A stretch of DNA of 64,000 nucleotides from G963662675 sp963662675 (GCA_963662675.2 CAXXHP010000002.1:310001-374000); one strand, 5' to 3'; counted from the first letter of the stretch, positions 8,496-17,326 are shown. Numbers and translations: made by a program. Notes: a model not told the origin generated them from the letters alone.

Positions 8496-9368
8496 ATGAA
8501 TTCAATGTTAAAATCACTTTTATTATTATTTGTAGTCATTTTGGTGGGCATTACACCAAAAGCACAAGCCCAACAACAAGAAAGAACACCCGTGCAAGCG
8601 CAAAAAATATCCGACAATCTGTTCCAGTTAATTGGAGGAAGTGGTGCAAATGGGGGTTTCTATATTGGAGATAATAATGTGATGGTTATAGATGCCAAAA
8701 TGGATAAACAGTCTGTGGAAGAGATATTTTCAGAAATCAAAAAAGTAACGGACAAACCTGTTAAGTATTTGATTAATACGCATGCGGATGGTGATCATGT
8801 CACTGGAAATCAATATTTTCCTGAGGCTGTAACTATTATCGCTCATGAAAATTGTAGAAATGAGTTTTTTATAGGAAGAAATGGTTCTCCTGCAATTTGG
8901 GAGGCTCCCGAACTGTCTGCTTTCATTCCTGATGTAACGTTTAAGGAAAACCTTGAGTTAAATCTGGGATCTAAAAAAGTTGAAATTTCATATTATGGCG
9001 TCGGACATACAACCGGCGATTTGTATCTTTATTTTGCTGATGAGAACACCGCTTTTATTGGTGATCAGTATTTTGAAGGACGAGCACAACTTATCCATTC
9101 TTATAAGGGAGGTAGCTCATTGGAGTACGTAAAAACCATGAATAAAATGCTAAAGGCCATTCCTGCTACTCAATTTTGCAGTGGACATAGTGAAATGACA
9201 AGCCGTGAAAGTATCGTAGCACATGTCAATAAAATTAGTCAAATGCATGAACAAGTTCGAGGTTTTATTACGAATAAGAAATCCTTGGAAGATGTAAAAG
9301 TTGAATTTGATGAAGCTGAATCAGCTCTTGTAGAATCGATGTATAATGAAATTACCGCATCCTTATAA
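8496..9368 (+). CDS. Exported metallo-beta-lactamase-fold hydrolase
   Basis: A 290-residue protein with an N-terminal signal peptide (hydrophobic residues 5-20, cleavage likely after the AQA near residue 25). The MBL core is present: INTHADGDHVTGN, a GVGHTTGD His, the FIGDQYF Asp, and the SGHSEM His. The first metal motif reads HADGDH (residues 96-101), with Asp where HxHxDH enzymes have the second His. This variant is seen in some periplasmic MBL proteins and may alter metal site 1. Substrate is unknown; beta-lactamase activity should not be assumed. Confidence 0.85.
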   Translation: MNSMLKSLLLLFVVILVGITPKAQAQQQERTPVQAQKISDNLFQLIGGSGANGGFYIGDNNVMVIDAKMDKQSVEEIFSEIKKVTDKPVKYLINTHADGDHVTGNQYFPEAVTIIAHENCRNEFFIGRNGSPAIWEAPELSAFIPDVTFKENLELNLGSKKVEISYYGVGHTTGDLYLYFADENTAFIGDQYFEGRAQLIHSYKGGSSLEYVKTMNKMLKAIPATQFCSGHSEMTSRESIVAHVNKISQMHEQVRGFITNKKSLEDVKVEFDEAESALVESMYNEITASL

Positions 9369-9376
9369 TTTAGCAC

Positions 9377-9422
9377 AAAGCAAAGAAGAAGAACTTCATG
9401 CGAAATACTTCTTCTTTGCTTT
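9377..9422 (+). terminator. Bidirectional terminator between MBL gene and pepF
   Basis: A perfect 15-bp stem: AAAGCAAAGAAGAAG at 9377-9391 pairs with CTTCTTCTTTGCTTT at 9408-9422 around a 16-base loop. It is T-rich downstream on the plus strand. It lies between two convergent genes and can serve both. Confidence 0.8.
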
Positions 9423-9460
9423 ATCTTTTTCCATAAAAAGGTATGGAACCTTTGGTAATT

Positions 9461-11350
9461 CTACTTCTGCTTTTTGTCCAATATTTTTTCAATCTCGTCC
9501 ATTACTTTATTCATGGCGGAAATCGTTTTGTCGAATGGCTCAGGGCTAGTCATATCAACACCGGCTTGCTTTAGCAGCTCAATAGGATAGTCTGAACTAC
9601 CGGCAGAAAGAAACTGCATATACTTATTCAAAGCTTCTTTATCGCCACTCATTACTTTCTCGGCCAATGAAATTGAAGCCGTGAAGGAAGTGCTGTATTG
9701 GTAAACGTAAAAGTTGTAATAGAAGTGAGGGACATAAGCCCATTCCATATTGATATAGTCATCAACAAAGCAAACATCTTCATTGTGTCCGTAGTAGCGT
9801 TTAACGATGTCTTCATAAATGTTTGAGAAGGTTTCACCCGTCAAGGCCTTACCGCTTTCTGCTTCTTCGTGTATTTTCAGTTCAAATTCGGCAAATTGAG
9901 TTTGGCGGAATAAGGTTCCTTTAAACATGTCAAGCCAGTTCATAAGAATCGATAGCTTAATATCATCGTCTTTAACAGTCTCAATAATGTAATTAAAAAG
10001 TAGTACTTCATTAAATGTTGAGGCTACTTCAGCCACAAAAGTTACATAGTCAGCTGTTGGGTAGGGCTGTACTTTGTTTGAGAAATAACTCTGCATGGTG
10101 TGACCTAATTCGTGAGCAAGCGTGCTTAGGTCGTTATAAAGGTCGGTGTAGTTTAGTAAAATGAAAGGATGCCCGTCGTAGTCAGCTCCATTTGAATAGG
10201 CTCCGGATCTTTTTCCCGGAGTTGGGTAAACATCAATCCAGCGTTCGTCAATTGCTTTCTTAACGGTAGAAACATATTCATTTCCCATTGGTTTTAATGT
10301 CTTGATAATAATTTCGCAAGCCTCTTCGTAAGAATATTTCAGATCAACATCTTTAACAACAGGCGCATAAAGGTCAAGATATTTCAAGGTGTCAACGCCC
10401 AGCATCCGTTTTTTAATATCGAGATAACGGTGAAAGGCAGGTAGGTTTTTATTGACATTATCAACAAGTGAATGGTATACTTCGACCGGAATATTATTCG
10501 GGTATAGAGCTGCTTCCAGTGATGATTCGTAATGGCGGGCTTGAGAATTAAAAATATCAGCCTTTACATTTCCATAGAGCATTTCTCCGTTTGTGCCAAT
10601 ATAATTTGCGTAATTTTCCCAAAAGGCTTTAAATACAAGCTCGCGATCTGCTCGGTTTGCCGATGCCCTATATCGGCTGTATTCGGCTGTACCTACAGAA
10701 ATTATTTCCCCATCAGAAAGGGTAACCTCAGACCTTGGCATTTCGGCATTTGTAAAGGTTCCATAAGTTGAGTATGGCACACCTGAAATTAATGAAGAAA
10801 GTGACATAATACGTTCTTCACTTTCACTCAGGGTATGTGCTTTTGTGCGGAACATATTTTCCAAAGGCATGCGATAGATCTCCAGTTGAGGTTCTTCTTT
10901 TAGGAAAGCTTCAATTTTTGCCCAATCAGAGGTTAGTATCTCAGGTTCAATATAAGAAGCTTTGGCACTATACGTTGACGATAATTGCTCAAGTTCTTGT
11001 TGCATGCCACTATAGGTCATCACTCGTGTATCCAGATCAGAATTCATGCTGGCATATAAATATACCTTTGCAAATTGTTTCGATAATTCGGTACTAAATT
11101 GAAGCGCTTTGAGTAAGTTGCCTGCCGACGTTGTTAAAGTGCCTTTAAATTGTTCAACTTCATCCAAGCGAGAATTGAGCATATCTACTGCCTCGCGCCA
11201 TTCCGCATCAGAGGCAAACATGCCACTTGTGTCCCATTTATACTGATCTTGAATTTCGTCTCTGCTATTCTGGCTGTAACTTGTCATAACTGCGAACATA
11301 GCAAAAAAAGAAAGCACAATAGCTTTTACTGTCAGATTAATATTTTTCAT
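9461..11350 (-). CDS. pepF: Exported oligoendopeptidase F (M3B peptidase)
   Basis: A 629-residue zinc metallopeptidase. The catalytic HELGH is at residues 413-417 (LAHELGHTMQS), with the downstream Glu of the third zinc ligand in FVAEVASTFNE. The body matches PepF throughout (KRSGAYSNGADYDGHPFILLNY, RQTQFAEFELKIHE). Unlike the cytoplasmic classical PepF, it begins with a signal peptide (NLTVKAIVLSFFAMFAVMTSYSQ), so it acts outside the cytoplasmic membrane, presumably on small peptides in the periplasm. Length is usual for the family plus the signal. It is a single-gene unit ending at the 9377-9422 terminator. Confidence 0.93.
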   Translation of the reverse strand: MKNINLTVKAIVLSFFAMFAVMTSYSQNSRDEIQDQYKWDTSGMFASDAEWREAVDMLNSRLDEVEQFKGTLTTSAGNLLKALQFSTELSKQFAKVYLYASMNSDLDTRVMTYSGMQQELEQLSSTYSAKASYIEPEILTSDWAKIEAFLKEEPQLEIYRMPLENMFRTKAHTLSESEERIMSLSSLISGVPYSTYGTFTNAEMPRSEVTLSDGEIISVGTAEYSRYRASANRADRELVFKAFWENYANYIGTNGEMLYGNVKADIFNSQARHYESSLEAALYPNNIPVEVYHSLVDNVNKNLPAFHRYLDIKKRMLGVDTLKYLDLYAPVVKDVDLKYSYEEACEIIIKTLKPMGNEYVSTVKKAIDERWIDVYPTPGKRSGAYSNGADYDGHPFILLNYTDLYNDLSTLAHELGHTMQSYFSNKVQPYPTADYVTFVAEVASTFNEVLLFNYIIETVKDDDIKLSILMNWLDMFKGTLFRQTQFAEFELKIHEEAESGKALTGETFSNIYEDIVKRYYGHNEDVCFVDDYINMEWAYVPHFYYNFYVYQYSTSFTASISLAEKVMSGDKEALNKYMQFLSAGSSDYPIELLKQAGVDMTSPEPFDKTISAMNKVMDEIEKILDKKQK

Positions 11351-11499
11351 GGAATCTTAATATTGTTTTTTACTTCTGGTTAATTTGTCTTCATTTTGCA
11401 AAAGAATTACAAAACTACGTTAATTACGAATTACAAATGTTATAATGAGCTGTTTGTTGGCATCTTTAGCTTCTGTAGTCCGATGTCTAAAAACAAGCC

Positions 11500-11964
11500 C
11501 TAGCTATAAATATTTATCCTTTTTTCTTTTGCAATTTTACGAATAAGGTTCGTTAACTGCATGTTTTTCTCAAATCCAATCCGGCTTAAATGGATTGTAA
11601 TTTTTGTTTTTTGTTGAAGGTGAATTTCAATAGAAAGCGGGGTAATTTTAAAGGATGAAATCTCATTCCATTTGGTTTGTGTTTTATTCTGAAATACAGT
11701 TCCCTTTATAGCGATTATTTTATCATCAAACTCAACATAGGCTTTCCCAAACAAAACCAAATACGATAAGCCAAGTCCACTAAGTAGATAATGAATTCCT
11801 TTAATAGCAAACACGCTAGAATAGAGCCAATCTTGCCAATGAATTCTATCACCCTGTTTCTGAAAAAGTAGCCAGAGAATGCTTAGGACAATGGCAATAA
11901 TACCAAACAGCAATCGTGTAATTGATTTTTGCTGTCCTGTTAGGAGGTTGAAATAATGCTTCAT
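11500..11964 (-). CDS. Two-helix membrane protein with PH-like C-terminal domain
   Basis: A 154-residue protein with two hydrophobic segments (about residues 18-35 and 50-73). They are followed by an 80-residue beta-rich region with a WNEIxSFKITPLSIEIHL pattern. Hairpin-forming strands after two membrane helices resemble bacterial PH-like membrane proteins. There is no recognised specific family and no functional call. It stands alone on the minus strand, 42 bases downstream of the radical SAM gene, and could be co-transcribed with it. Confidence 0.65.
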   Translation of the reverse strand: MKHYFNLLTGQQKSITRLLFGIIAIVLSILWLLFQKQGDRIHWQDWLYSSVFAIKGIHYLLSGLGLSYLVLFGKAYVEFDDKIIAIKGTVFQNKTQTKWNEISSFKITPLSIEIHLQQKTKITIHLSRIGFEKNMQLTNLIRKIAKEKRINIYS

Positions 11965-12006
11965 TATAATATCTGAAACAATTCATATGGCAAAATGTAG
12001 TAAAGA

Positions 12007-12786
12007 CTATCCAGATACCTGTACATCAAAGCCTGCATTACGGACACGATCGGCAATTTGATTTAGTTCTGTCATTGGTAGCTTCGTTAATCCTTGTGCT
12101 GGAGTGTCTCTTTCAATGGTGTATATCATTACTTGGCGGGGTTGAATTTTTTTTAGTGCTCCCAGCCAGGCAGTTAATTCTTCCTCTGTTGTATTGTCAA
12201 TTATCTGGTTTTTATAATTTCCGCGAATAAATAATGTTTGAATAATGGCTTGTTTCCCAAAGCGGGCAAGCTGTTCAATTATCTGATCGATATTGAAGCG
12301 TCCCATCGGACAGTCCAGTTTCTCGATTGTATCGGCAATGGCCGAATCCAATTTAAGAATGTTGTCTTCAATTTTTTGCAGAGCCTGAAAAACTTTTTCT
12401 TTATGTATCATGGTTGAGTTGGAGAGCACTGCAATGCGGCAGTCTGGAGCAAAACGATTCCGAAGGGATATGGTGTCATCAATTATTCCTCCAAATTCGG
12501 GATGCAAAGTTGGCTCGCCGTTTCCTGCAAAAGTTATTACATCGGGAAGTTCGCCGGCTTCATTCATAAGCTGCAGTTGCTCTTCCAGTTTTTGGGCAAC
12601 AAGTATTCTGGGCGGTAATTCAGCTTTCTTTTCATGTTTTTTGGGTGTCCAGCCACATTCACAGTAAATGCAGTCAAACGAACATACTTTACGATCAACA
12701 GGTAGTAGGTTTACGCCAAGAGAAACTCCCAAGCGGCGGCTTTTTACAGGGCCAAAGATGATTTTGTCAAATAGAAAGGTTGCCAT
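12007..12786 (-). CDS. Radical SAM protein (COG0731-like)
   Basis: A 259-residue radical S-adenosylmethionine protein. The cluster-binding cysteines are C35, C39 and C42 in VCSFDCIYCECGW, a CX3CX2C motif. ITFAGNGEPTLHPEF is the GGE-like SAM-contact segment, and IAVLSNSTM and a LDSAI strand follow. This fits the Fe-S oxidoreductase group around COG0731 that is widespread and mostly uncharacterised; no substrate can be given. A good promoter lies at 12803-12833, inside the 3' end of the upstream gene. Confidence 0.85.
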   Translation of the reverse strand: MATFLFDKIIFGPVKSRRLGVSLGVNLLPVDRKVCSFDCIYCECGWTPKKHEKKAELPPRILVAQKLEEQLQLMNEAGELPDVITFAGNGEPTLHPEFGGIIDDTISLRNRFAPDCRIAVLSNSTMIHKEKVFQALQKIEDNILKLDSAIADTIEKLDCPMGRFNIDQIIEQLARFGKQAIIQTLFIRGNYKNQIIDNTTEEELTAWLGALKKIQPRQVMIYTIERDTPAQGLTKLPMTELNQIADRVRNAGFDVQVSG

Positions 12787-12802
12787 ATTTTTAACTTTCC
12801 GA

Positions 12803-12833
12803 CAAAAGTACAGATTATATCAACTTTTTCAAC
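12803..12833 (-). promoter_or_regulatory. Promoter for the radical SAM gene
   Basis: On the minus strand GTTG (12830-12833) is followed after 19 bases by TACTTTTG (12803-12810). This matches the Bacteroidota TTTG/TAnnTTTG promoter in three of four -33 bases and all -7 bases. It would start transcription about 10 bases before the gene and so give a nearly leaderless mRNA. Confidence 0.55.
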
Positions 12834-13309
12834 TTGCTGTTTTCTGTGAGTTTCAAATTCTGATAGTCCATGTTGTAAATGAGATTTAGTCCAGGTTGTT
12901 TTTCCGGCTCAATGGTTCCCAGAGTTTGCTGTTTGTTAATGATTTTTGCTGATTCGAAACAGAAAATGCGGATCAGCTTTTCCAGCTCTATATTTTTCTG
13001 TTGTCCCTGAATGGCTTTCATCCATTTCAATAATTCTCGATCTGTTGAGGGTGGAAAATTGAAAAGTTCCTCGAATTTTTCCAGCTCCGGGAAAAAAGTA
13101 AAAACTTCTTTTGCTGTGTAATGTTCAAATAAATTGATGAAGCCTGGACAAATAATCCCGTTGTGAAATTCGAGTGCTGCCATTTCCTGAAGATCACCTT
13201 TTGTTTGAATAACCCGGCATATTTTCCCCAGCTGATCAACTTCAATAATTCCCTTCTTAATTGGAGAACTATTGCCAGAGAAAAGCCAATGGGCAGCATA
13301 TCTTTTCAT
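12815..13309 (-). CDS. Amidohydrolase-like protein lacking the catalytic barrel
   Basis: A 164-residue protein. Residues 1-65 look like the N-terminal beta-sandwich of metal-dependent amidohydrolases, ending in EFHNGIICPGFINLFEHY. That corresponds to the usual PGFVNxHxH metal motif but with FEH in place of HxH. The end (ESAKIINKQQTLGTIEPEKQPGLNLI) corresponds to the C-terminal sandwich of the same enzymes (LGTxEPGKxPGLxLI). The 250 or so residues of TIM barrel between them are replaced by about 60 helical residues, so catalysis is unlikely. The start overlaps the stop of the DUF4296 gene (TAATG). A retained non-enzymatic remnant is my reading. Confidence 0.6.
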   Translation of the reverse strand: MKRYAAHWLFSGNSSPIKKGIIEVDQLGKICRVIQTKGDLQEMAALEFHNGIICPGFINLFEHYTAKEVFTFFPELEKFEELFNFPPSTDRELLKWMKAIQGQQKNIELEKLIRIFCFESAKIINKQQTLGTIEPEKQPGLNLIYNMDYQNLKLTENSKLKKLI

Positions 13310-13689
13310 TATTCTTCTGTTACCGACATGTTCTGGTTTTTCATAATCTCTTCTTGTTGTAGAAGGATACGTTCAACCACTTGCTCATATATCTTTTCGT
13401 AAACTTTAGGATTGGCAGAGTAATAAATTATGTTGCTAGCCAATACAGAGTCTTCTAACTGATATTTTTCGAGCACTGTTTGGTAGAATTCTTCGGATCC
13501 AAGTTTCACACTATCAGCAATATTACTATTAAAGTGACTTGCCAATGCTTCAGCAAAGTGGATGTCATAAAGAATATTGACCATTTCCGGCTCACTTATA
13601 AAATCATCAGGTTTGGCATAACCTTTCTCTTTACAGGAGGATCCAAATACAGTTAAAAGTATGAAAACGAATAGCAAATTTTTATTCAT
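13309..13689 (-). CDS. DUF4296 lipoprotein
   Basis: A 126-residue lipoprotein with a short signal and lipobox ending in Cys (VFGSSCKEK). The DUF4296 body is FISEPEMVNILYDIHFAEAL, a Tyr/Leu-rich middle and helix repeats with YYSANPKVYEKIYEQVVERI. The family is Bacteroidota-specific with unknown function and is often found next to amidohydrolase genes, as here. I use the ATG at 13689. The minus strand reads TAACTTTG at 13714-13721, a -7 promoter match. It is divergent from the cobalamin riboswitch. Confidence 0.85.
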   Translation of the reverse strand: MNKNLLFVFILLTVFGSSCKEKGYAKPDDFISEPEMVNILYDIHFAEALASHFNSNIADSVKLGSEEFYQTVLEKYQLEDSVLASNIIYYSANPKVYEKIYEQVVERILLQQEEIMKNQNMSVTEE

Positions 13690-13825
13690 GATCTGGCTGT
13701 TTGCGGTAGATGCCAAAGTTAGGGTTCCTAGAAATAAAAATGAGTAAACATTCAAAAAAAAGATTTTAAAAATTAAGTTTTGCTTAACTACAGGGCAAAA
13801 AAATATGTCTATTATTGCAGACAAT

Positions 13826-13998
13826 ATTATCGGTTTTTATAATTGATTATTCAATTTAAATGAAAAGGGAATCCTGTGAAAAACAGGAGCTGTCCCCGCA
13901 GCTGTTAGCCTATTAAATGATTTCGGACGATATACCACTGTGCATTTACGTGCGGGAAGGTGTTCGAAACAGGGTGAGCCAGAAGACCTGCCGATAAT
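13826..13998 (+). ncRNA. Cobalamin riboswitch aptamer
   Basis: The plus strand shows the cobalamin-aptamer landmarks in order: a closing P1 stem ATTATCGG (13826-13833) with CCGATAAT (13991-13998); AAAGGGAA with GTGAAAAACAGGAGCTGTCCCCGC and CTGT (13864-13915); the CCACTG box (about 13935-13940); GCGGGAAGG; and GAGCCAGAAGACCTGCC at the 3' side. These elements fold the adenosylcobalamin/hydroxocobalamin-binding core in known examples. A terminator follows at 14092-14124, so control would be transcriptional. There is no plus-strand gene downstream: the next gene, at 14233-15036, faces it. Confidence 0.9.
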
Positions 13999-14091
13999 GA
14001 AGTTTTCGGGGTAAAGACGTTGCCCGCAAGGGTGCATCCCTGGCTTCATTCGCTCCAGATTTCTGCCAATTGAAGGAGCAATGTAACTGTT

Positions 14092-14124
14092 AAAAGCTGT
14101 TGGTCAGGGGCCACAGCTTTTTTT
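14092..14124 (+). terminator. Rho-independent terminator after riboswitch
   Basis: AAAGCTG pairs with CAGCTTT, with TGG/CCA extending the stem past one bulged T. The loop is TCAGGGG and seven T residues follow. It fits a riboswitch expression platform and would close an RNA of about 270-300 nt. Bases 14074-14086 just before it read AGGAG-CA-ATG-TAA, a start codon directly followed by a stop. Confidence 0.8.
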
Positions 14125-14232
14125 CTACCATTTGGAGTCAATTTTTCCTTCTTCCAATTTGCCAAAAAAATTGCAAAGCAAAAGCCACCCAAGCATGAGA
14201 GGTTTAACTATTTAAGTGCAAAGAAATGTGCT

Positions 14233-15036
14233 TTATGCGGATTTTGCTCTTAGCTTTTTCATTTGATAGTCCATAAGCCGATTTTTAATGAAGGGTAGCC
14301 TTATTACAAAGCCTATGGCCAAAATGGAAGTATAAATTATCCACTCGCCACTATGCATCAAAATAATATGAACGACTGCCAATATCGCAACCAAATACGC
14401 AAGTTGATGTAGTTTCTTCCATTTTCGCTGAAGTTTATCAACAGCGTATTGGCTGGATGTCAGAGCTAGGGCAAGCATAAATATGGCTGCAATGAATCCT
14501 GCCAATAATCCAATTTCTCTAAAAACATTCGAAAATTCTTCATCATAAAGAAAAAACAGAAAATGAGCCAGTACCATTAGAAAAGTAATGATTCCTGTTG
14601 TCTGGCGAACCTGAAATGGTGCCCTAAGCCCTGTCAGCAAAGCGATAGGGGTAAAACTCATAATTAGAACAAAGAATTTGATAGTCCAGTCACCCATTTC
14701 TTTTACAGCCATGTGTAACATCGTGCGCTCTCTTCGGGGCTCGGAAGATGGAGGTGCTTGATTCAGCTGAGTCTCGCTTTCGGGCGAAGGCATATTTGCT
14801 TCTAAAGCCTGCTCGGATGGTACAGGCATGGCTTGTGGCTGTTCTATTTGCAGATTTTCTCCACCTTCGGGACCACCGGAAAACCCTGATGGACGAGCTG
14901 GCATGGGTTGCCAACTAATCACTTGTTCCGATTCTCCACTAAAATCGATATTGAGCATACCAATAACAGAATATACGGGCAGCAAGGCGATCAATATGAT
15001 AAGAAATACGCCCCAGTTTTTTTTGAAGTAGTTCAT
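14233..15036 (-). CDS. Ferric-reductase-like heme membrane protein
   Basis: A 267-residue membrane protein. A first helix (residues 9-27) is followed by a 90-residue Pro/Ser/Glu-rich external stretch (PSGFSGGPEGG, PMPVPSEQ). Five helices then follow in the pattern of the ferric reductase-like/MsrQ (YedZ) domain: MGDWTIKFFVLIMSFTP, RQTTGIITFLMVLAHFLFF, and WKKLHQLAYLVAILAVVHIILM. Paired His residues in helices suggest b-heme binding. MsrQ relatives pass electrons to a periplasmic partner, but no MsrP is adjacent. Read-through of the facing cobalamin riboswitch would be antisense to this gene. Exact role is unresolved. Confidence 0.75.
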   Translation of the reverse strand: MNYFKKNWGVFLIILIALLPVYSVIGMLNIDFSGESEQVISWQPMPARPSGFSGGPEGGENLQIEQPQAMPVPSEQALEANMPSPESETQLNQAPPSSEPRRERTMLHMAVKEMGDWTIKFFVLIMSFTPIALLTGLRAPFQVRQTTGIITFLMVLAHFLFFLYDEEFSNVFREIGLLAGFIAAIFMLALALTSSQYAVDKLQRKWKKLHQLAYLVAILAVVHIILMHSGEWIIYTSILAIGFVIRLPFIKNRLMDYQMKKLRAKSA

Positions 15037-15199
15037 CTTTCTAACTTTTTATTTTTGGCATTATAAACACGAAAGATGAATCTATGTTTGCTCAATTTGT
15101 CTGATTGGTTGAACTTTAACTTTTCATTAAGAGTTATTTACGAAGTTCGTAATGATAAATAAATTGCATGTCAATGAAAAATAAGCCATCTATTCTGGC

Positions 15200-17257
15200 T
15201 TATGATTTTAGTCCACTTCTCTCCAATAACGCATCAATGGTTGGTTCTTGACCACGAAATTTTTTGTACAGCACCATAGGATGTTCGCTTCCGCCTTTCT
15301 CAAGAATATTGGTTCGAAAAGAGTCGGCAGTTCCTTTATCGAAAATGCCATTTTCCTTGAAAACAGAGAATGCATCGGCGTCTAATACTTCAGCCCATTT
15401 ATAACTGTAATAACCGGCATCGTATCCGCCAGAAAAGATGTGCGAAAATGCAGTACTCATCATGGAGCCATCTACCGGTTCAAAAAGCTCTGTGCTTGAC
15501 ATGGCATGGCTTTCAAATTCTTTGATTTGACCTTTAAGTGGATTTTCCAAGGTGTAATATGCCATATCAAGCATGCCAAAACCAAGTTGGCGTTCAGTAA
15601 AATAGCCTGATTGGAAATTTTTTGCAGCCACAAGCTTATGAATAAGTTCTTCGGGAAGTTTCTCTCCGGTTTCAAAATGGCTAGCAAATTGGTCGAGCCA
15701 TTCTTTCTCGTATGCCCAGTTTTCATGCATCTGAGAAGGTAGCTCTACGAAATCCCAATACACGTTAGTTCCTGATGTCCCTCCATATTGACATTGGCTA
15801 AGCATACCATGTAGTGCATGTCCAAATTCATGAAGAAAAGTGGTTACCTCATCAAAAGTCAATAAGGACGGTTTAGTTTCTGTGGGCTTCGTAAAATTAG
15901 TTACAATGCTAATGTGAGGACGAATGTTTGTCCCATTTTCCATGTACTGATCATGGTAATCTGTCATCCATGCTCCAGAACGTTTTGCTTCGCGTGGAAA
16001 GAAATCCAGATAAAGCACAGCAATAAAATCACCTGACGTATTGTAAACTTCGTATGATTTTACGTCTGTGTGGTATACTTCAATATTCTTGTTCTCTTTC
16101 AGTTCTAGCCCATAAAGCTCTTTAGCCAGACCGAAAACTCCTTTAATTACATTTTCGATTTTGAAGTAAGGTTTTACTTCCTCCTCATTAAATCCATAAC
16201 GCGCATTTTTAAGTTTCTCTGAATAGTATGACCAGTCCCAACGTTGAATTTTTTCCTTAAATCCTAGTTCTGCGGCAAAGCTTTGCACCTCTTCAAAATC
16301 TTTTTCAGCAAAAGGACGTGCTGCCTGATGAATCTCGTTGAGGAATGTTTCTACTTTTTCGGGAGTTTCAGCCATGCGTCGTTCCAGCTTAAAAGTAGCG
16401 TGGTTAGGATAACCCAGAAGTTTGGCTTTTTCAAGCTTGAGAGACGTCAGTTTTAATACAATTTCTTTATTGTCGTTTTCATTGTCATGATTTGCTTTAC
16501 TGCTTGATGCGCGGAACATTTTTTCACGAAGTGTTCGGTTGTCAGCATATTTTAAAAAAGGGATGAGGCTGGGTTGTTGGAGTGTAAATACCCAACCTTT
16601 CTTTTCTTTTTGTTTGGCAGTCAGTGCCGCTGCTTCACGTACAAAACCGGGGAGGCCGGACAAATCGGCTTCATCAGTAATGTGAAGCTCATAGGAGTTT
16701 GTCTCTGCTAAAACATTTTGTTGGTATTGAAGGCCCAGTTTACTTAGCTCTGTGGTAATTTTTCTGTATCGTGCTTTTCCTGGTTCATTAAGGTTTGCGC
16801 CATTACGCATAAAATTTTGATACCCATTTTCGAGTAAGGTTTGCTGCTCTGTGTTTAATGGCAGTTTTTCTTTTTGGTCGTAAACGAATTTTACGTTAGC
16901 AAACAGTTTCTCATTTAGTGTTATGTCATTCCCAAATTCTGATAATAAAGGAGCAACGTCCTGAGCTATTTGTTGTATTTCTTTATTGGTTTCCGCAGAA
17001 TTAAGGTTGAAAAATATTTTGTGAATAATCCCAAGGCGTTTTCCGCTTTTCTCCATTGTTTCAATGGTATTTTCGAAAGAGGGAATATTGGGATTGTCAA
17101 TTATAGCTTGAATTTCTGCTTTGGCCTGCTTAATTGCTTCCTTAAAAGCAGGCATAAAATGCTCATTTTTAATTAATGAAAATGGAGCAGTCGAGTGGAT
17201 ATTCGTAAAATCCAGCAACAAAGGATTGTTTGTATTTGGGGTGTTTGTTTCTGTCAT
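15200..17257 (-). CDS. M3 family oligopeptidase (Dcp/OpdA type)
   Basis: A 685-residue cytoplasmic zinc peptidase. The catalytic HEFGH is at residues 476-480 (TTFLHEFGHALHG). GTSGTNVYWDFVELPSQMHENW supplies the third ligand, and FSHIFSGGYDAGYYSYKWAEVL is the substrate-binding segment of the Dcp/OpdA/thimet branch. There is no signal peptide, so it degrades peptides in the cytoplasm, in contrast to the exported PepF at 9461-11350. I use the ATG at 17257; a TTG four codons upstream is the alternative. Monocistronic. Confidence 0.93.
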   Translation of the reverse strand: MTETNTPNTNNPLLLDFTNIHSTAPFSLIKNEHFMPAFKEAIKQAKAEIQAIIDNPNIPSFENTIETMEKSGKRLGIIHKIFFNLNSAETNKEIQQIAQDVAPLLSEFGNDITLNEKLFANVKFVYDQKEKLPLNTEQQTLLENGYQNFMRNGANLNEPGKARYRKITTELSKLGLQYQQNVLAETNSYELHITDEADLSGLPGFVREAAALTAKQKEKKGWVFTLQQPSLIPFLKYADNRTLREKMFRASSSKANHDNENDNKEIVLKLTSLKLEKAKLLGYPNHATFKLERRMAETPEKVETFLNEIHQAARPFAEKDFEEVQSFAAELGFKEKIQRWDWSYYSEKLKNARYGFNEEEVKPYFKIENVIKGVFGLAKELYGLELKENKNIEVYHTDVKSYEVYNTSGDFIAVLYLDFFPREAKRSGAWMTDYHDQYMENGTNIRPHISIVTNFTKPTETKPSLLTFDEVTTFLHEFGHALHGMLSQCQYGGTSGTNVYWDFVELPSQMHENWAYEKEWLDQFASHFETGEKLPEELIHKLVAAKNFQSGYFTERQLGFGMLDMAYYTLENPLKGQIKEFESHAMSSTELFEPVDGSMMSTAFSHIFSGGYDAGYYSYKWAEVLDADAFSVFKENGIFDKGTADSFRTNILEKGGSEHPMVLYKKFRGQEPTIDALLERSGLKS

Positions 17258-17326
17258 GATTCGAGTCAATTTTTATGCTATAAAACGTGGGCGTAGTTGA
17301 AATGTTTTTCTGAATATCGTCGATGT

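Noticed and set aside
13837..14049. A 70-codon frame opposite the cobalamin riboswitch.
   Set aside because: It is the reverse of conserved RNA elements; its protein has no features of its own.
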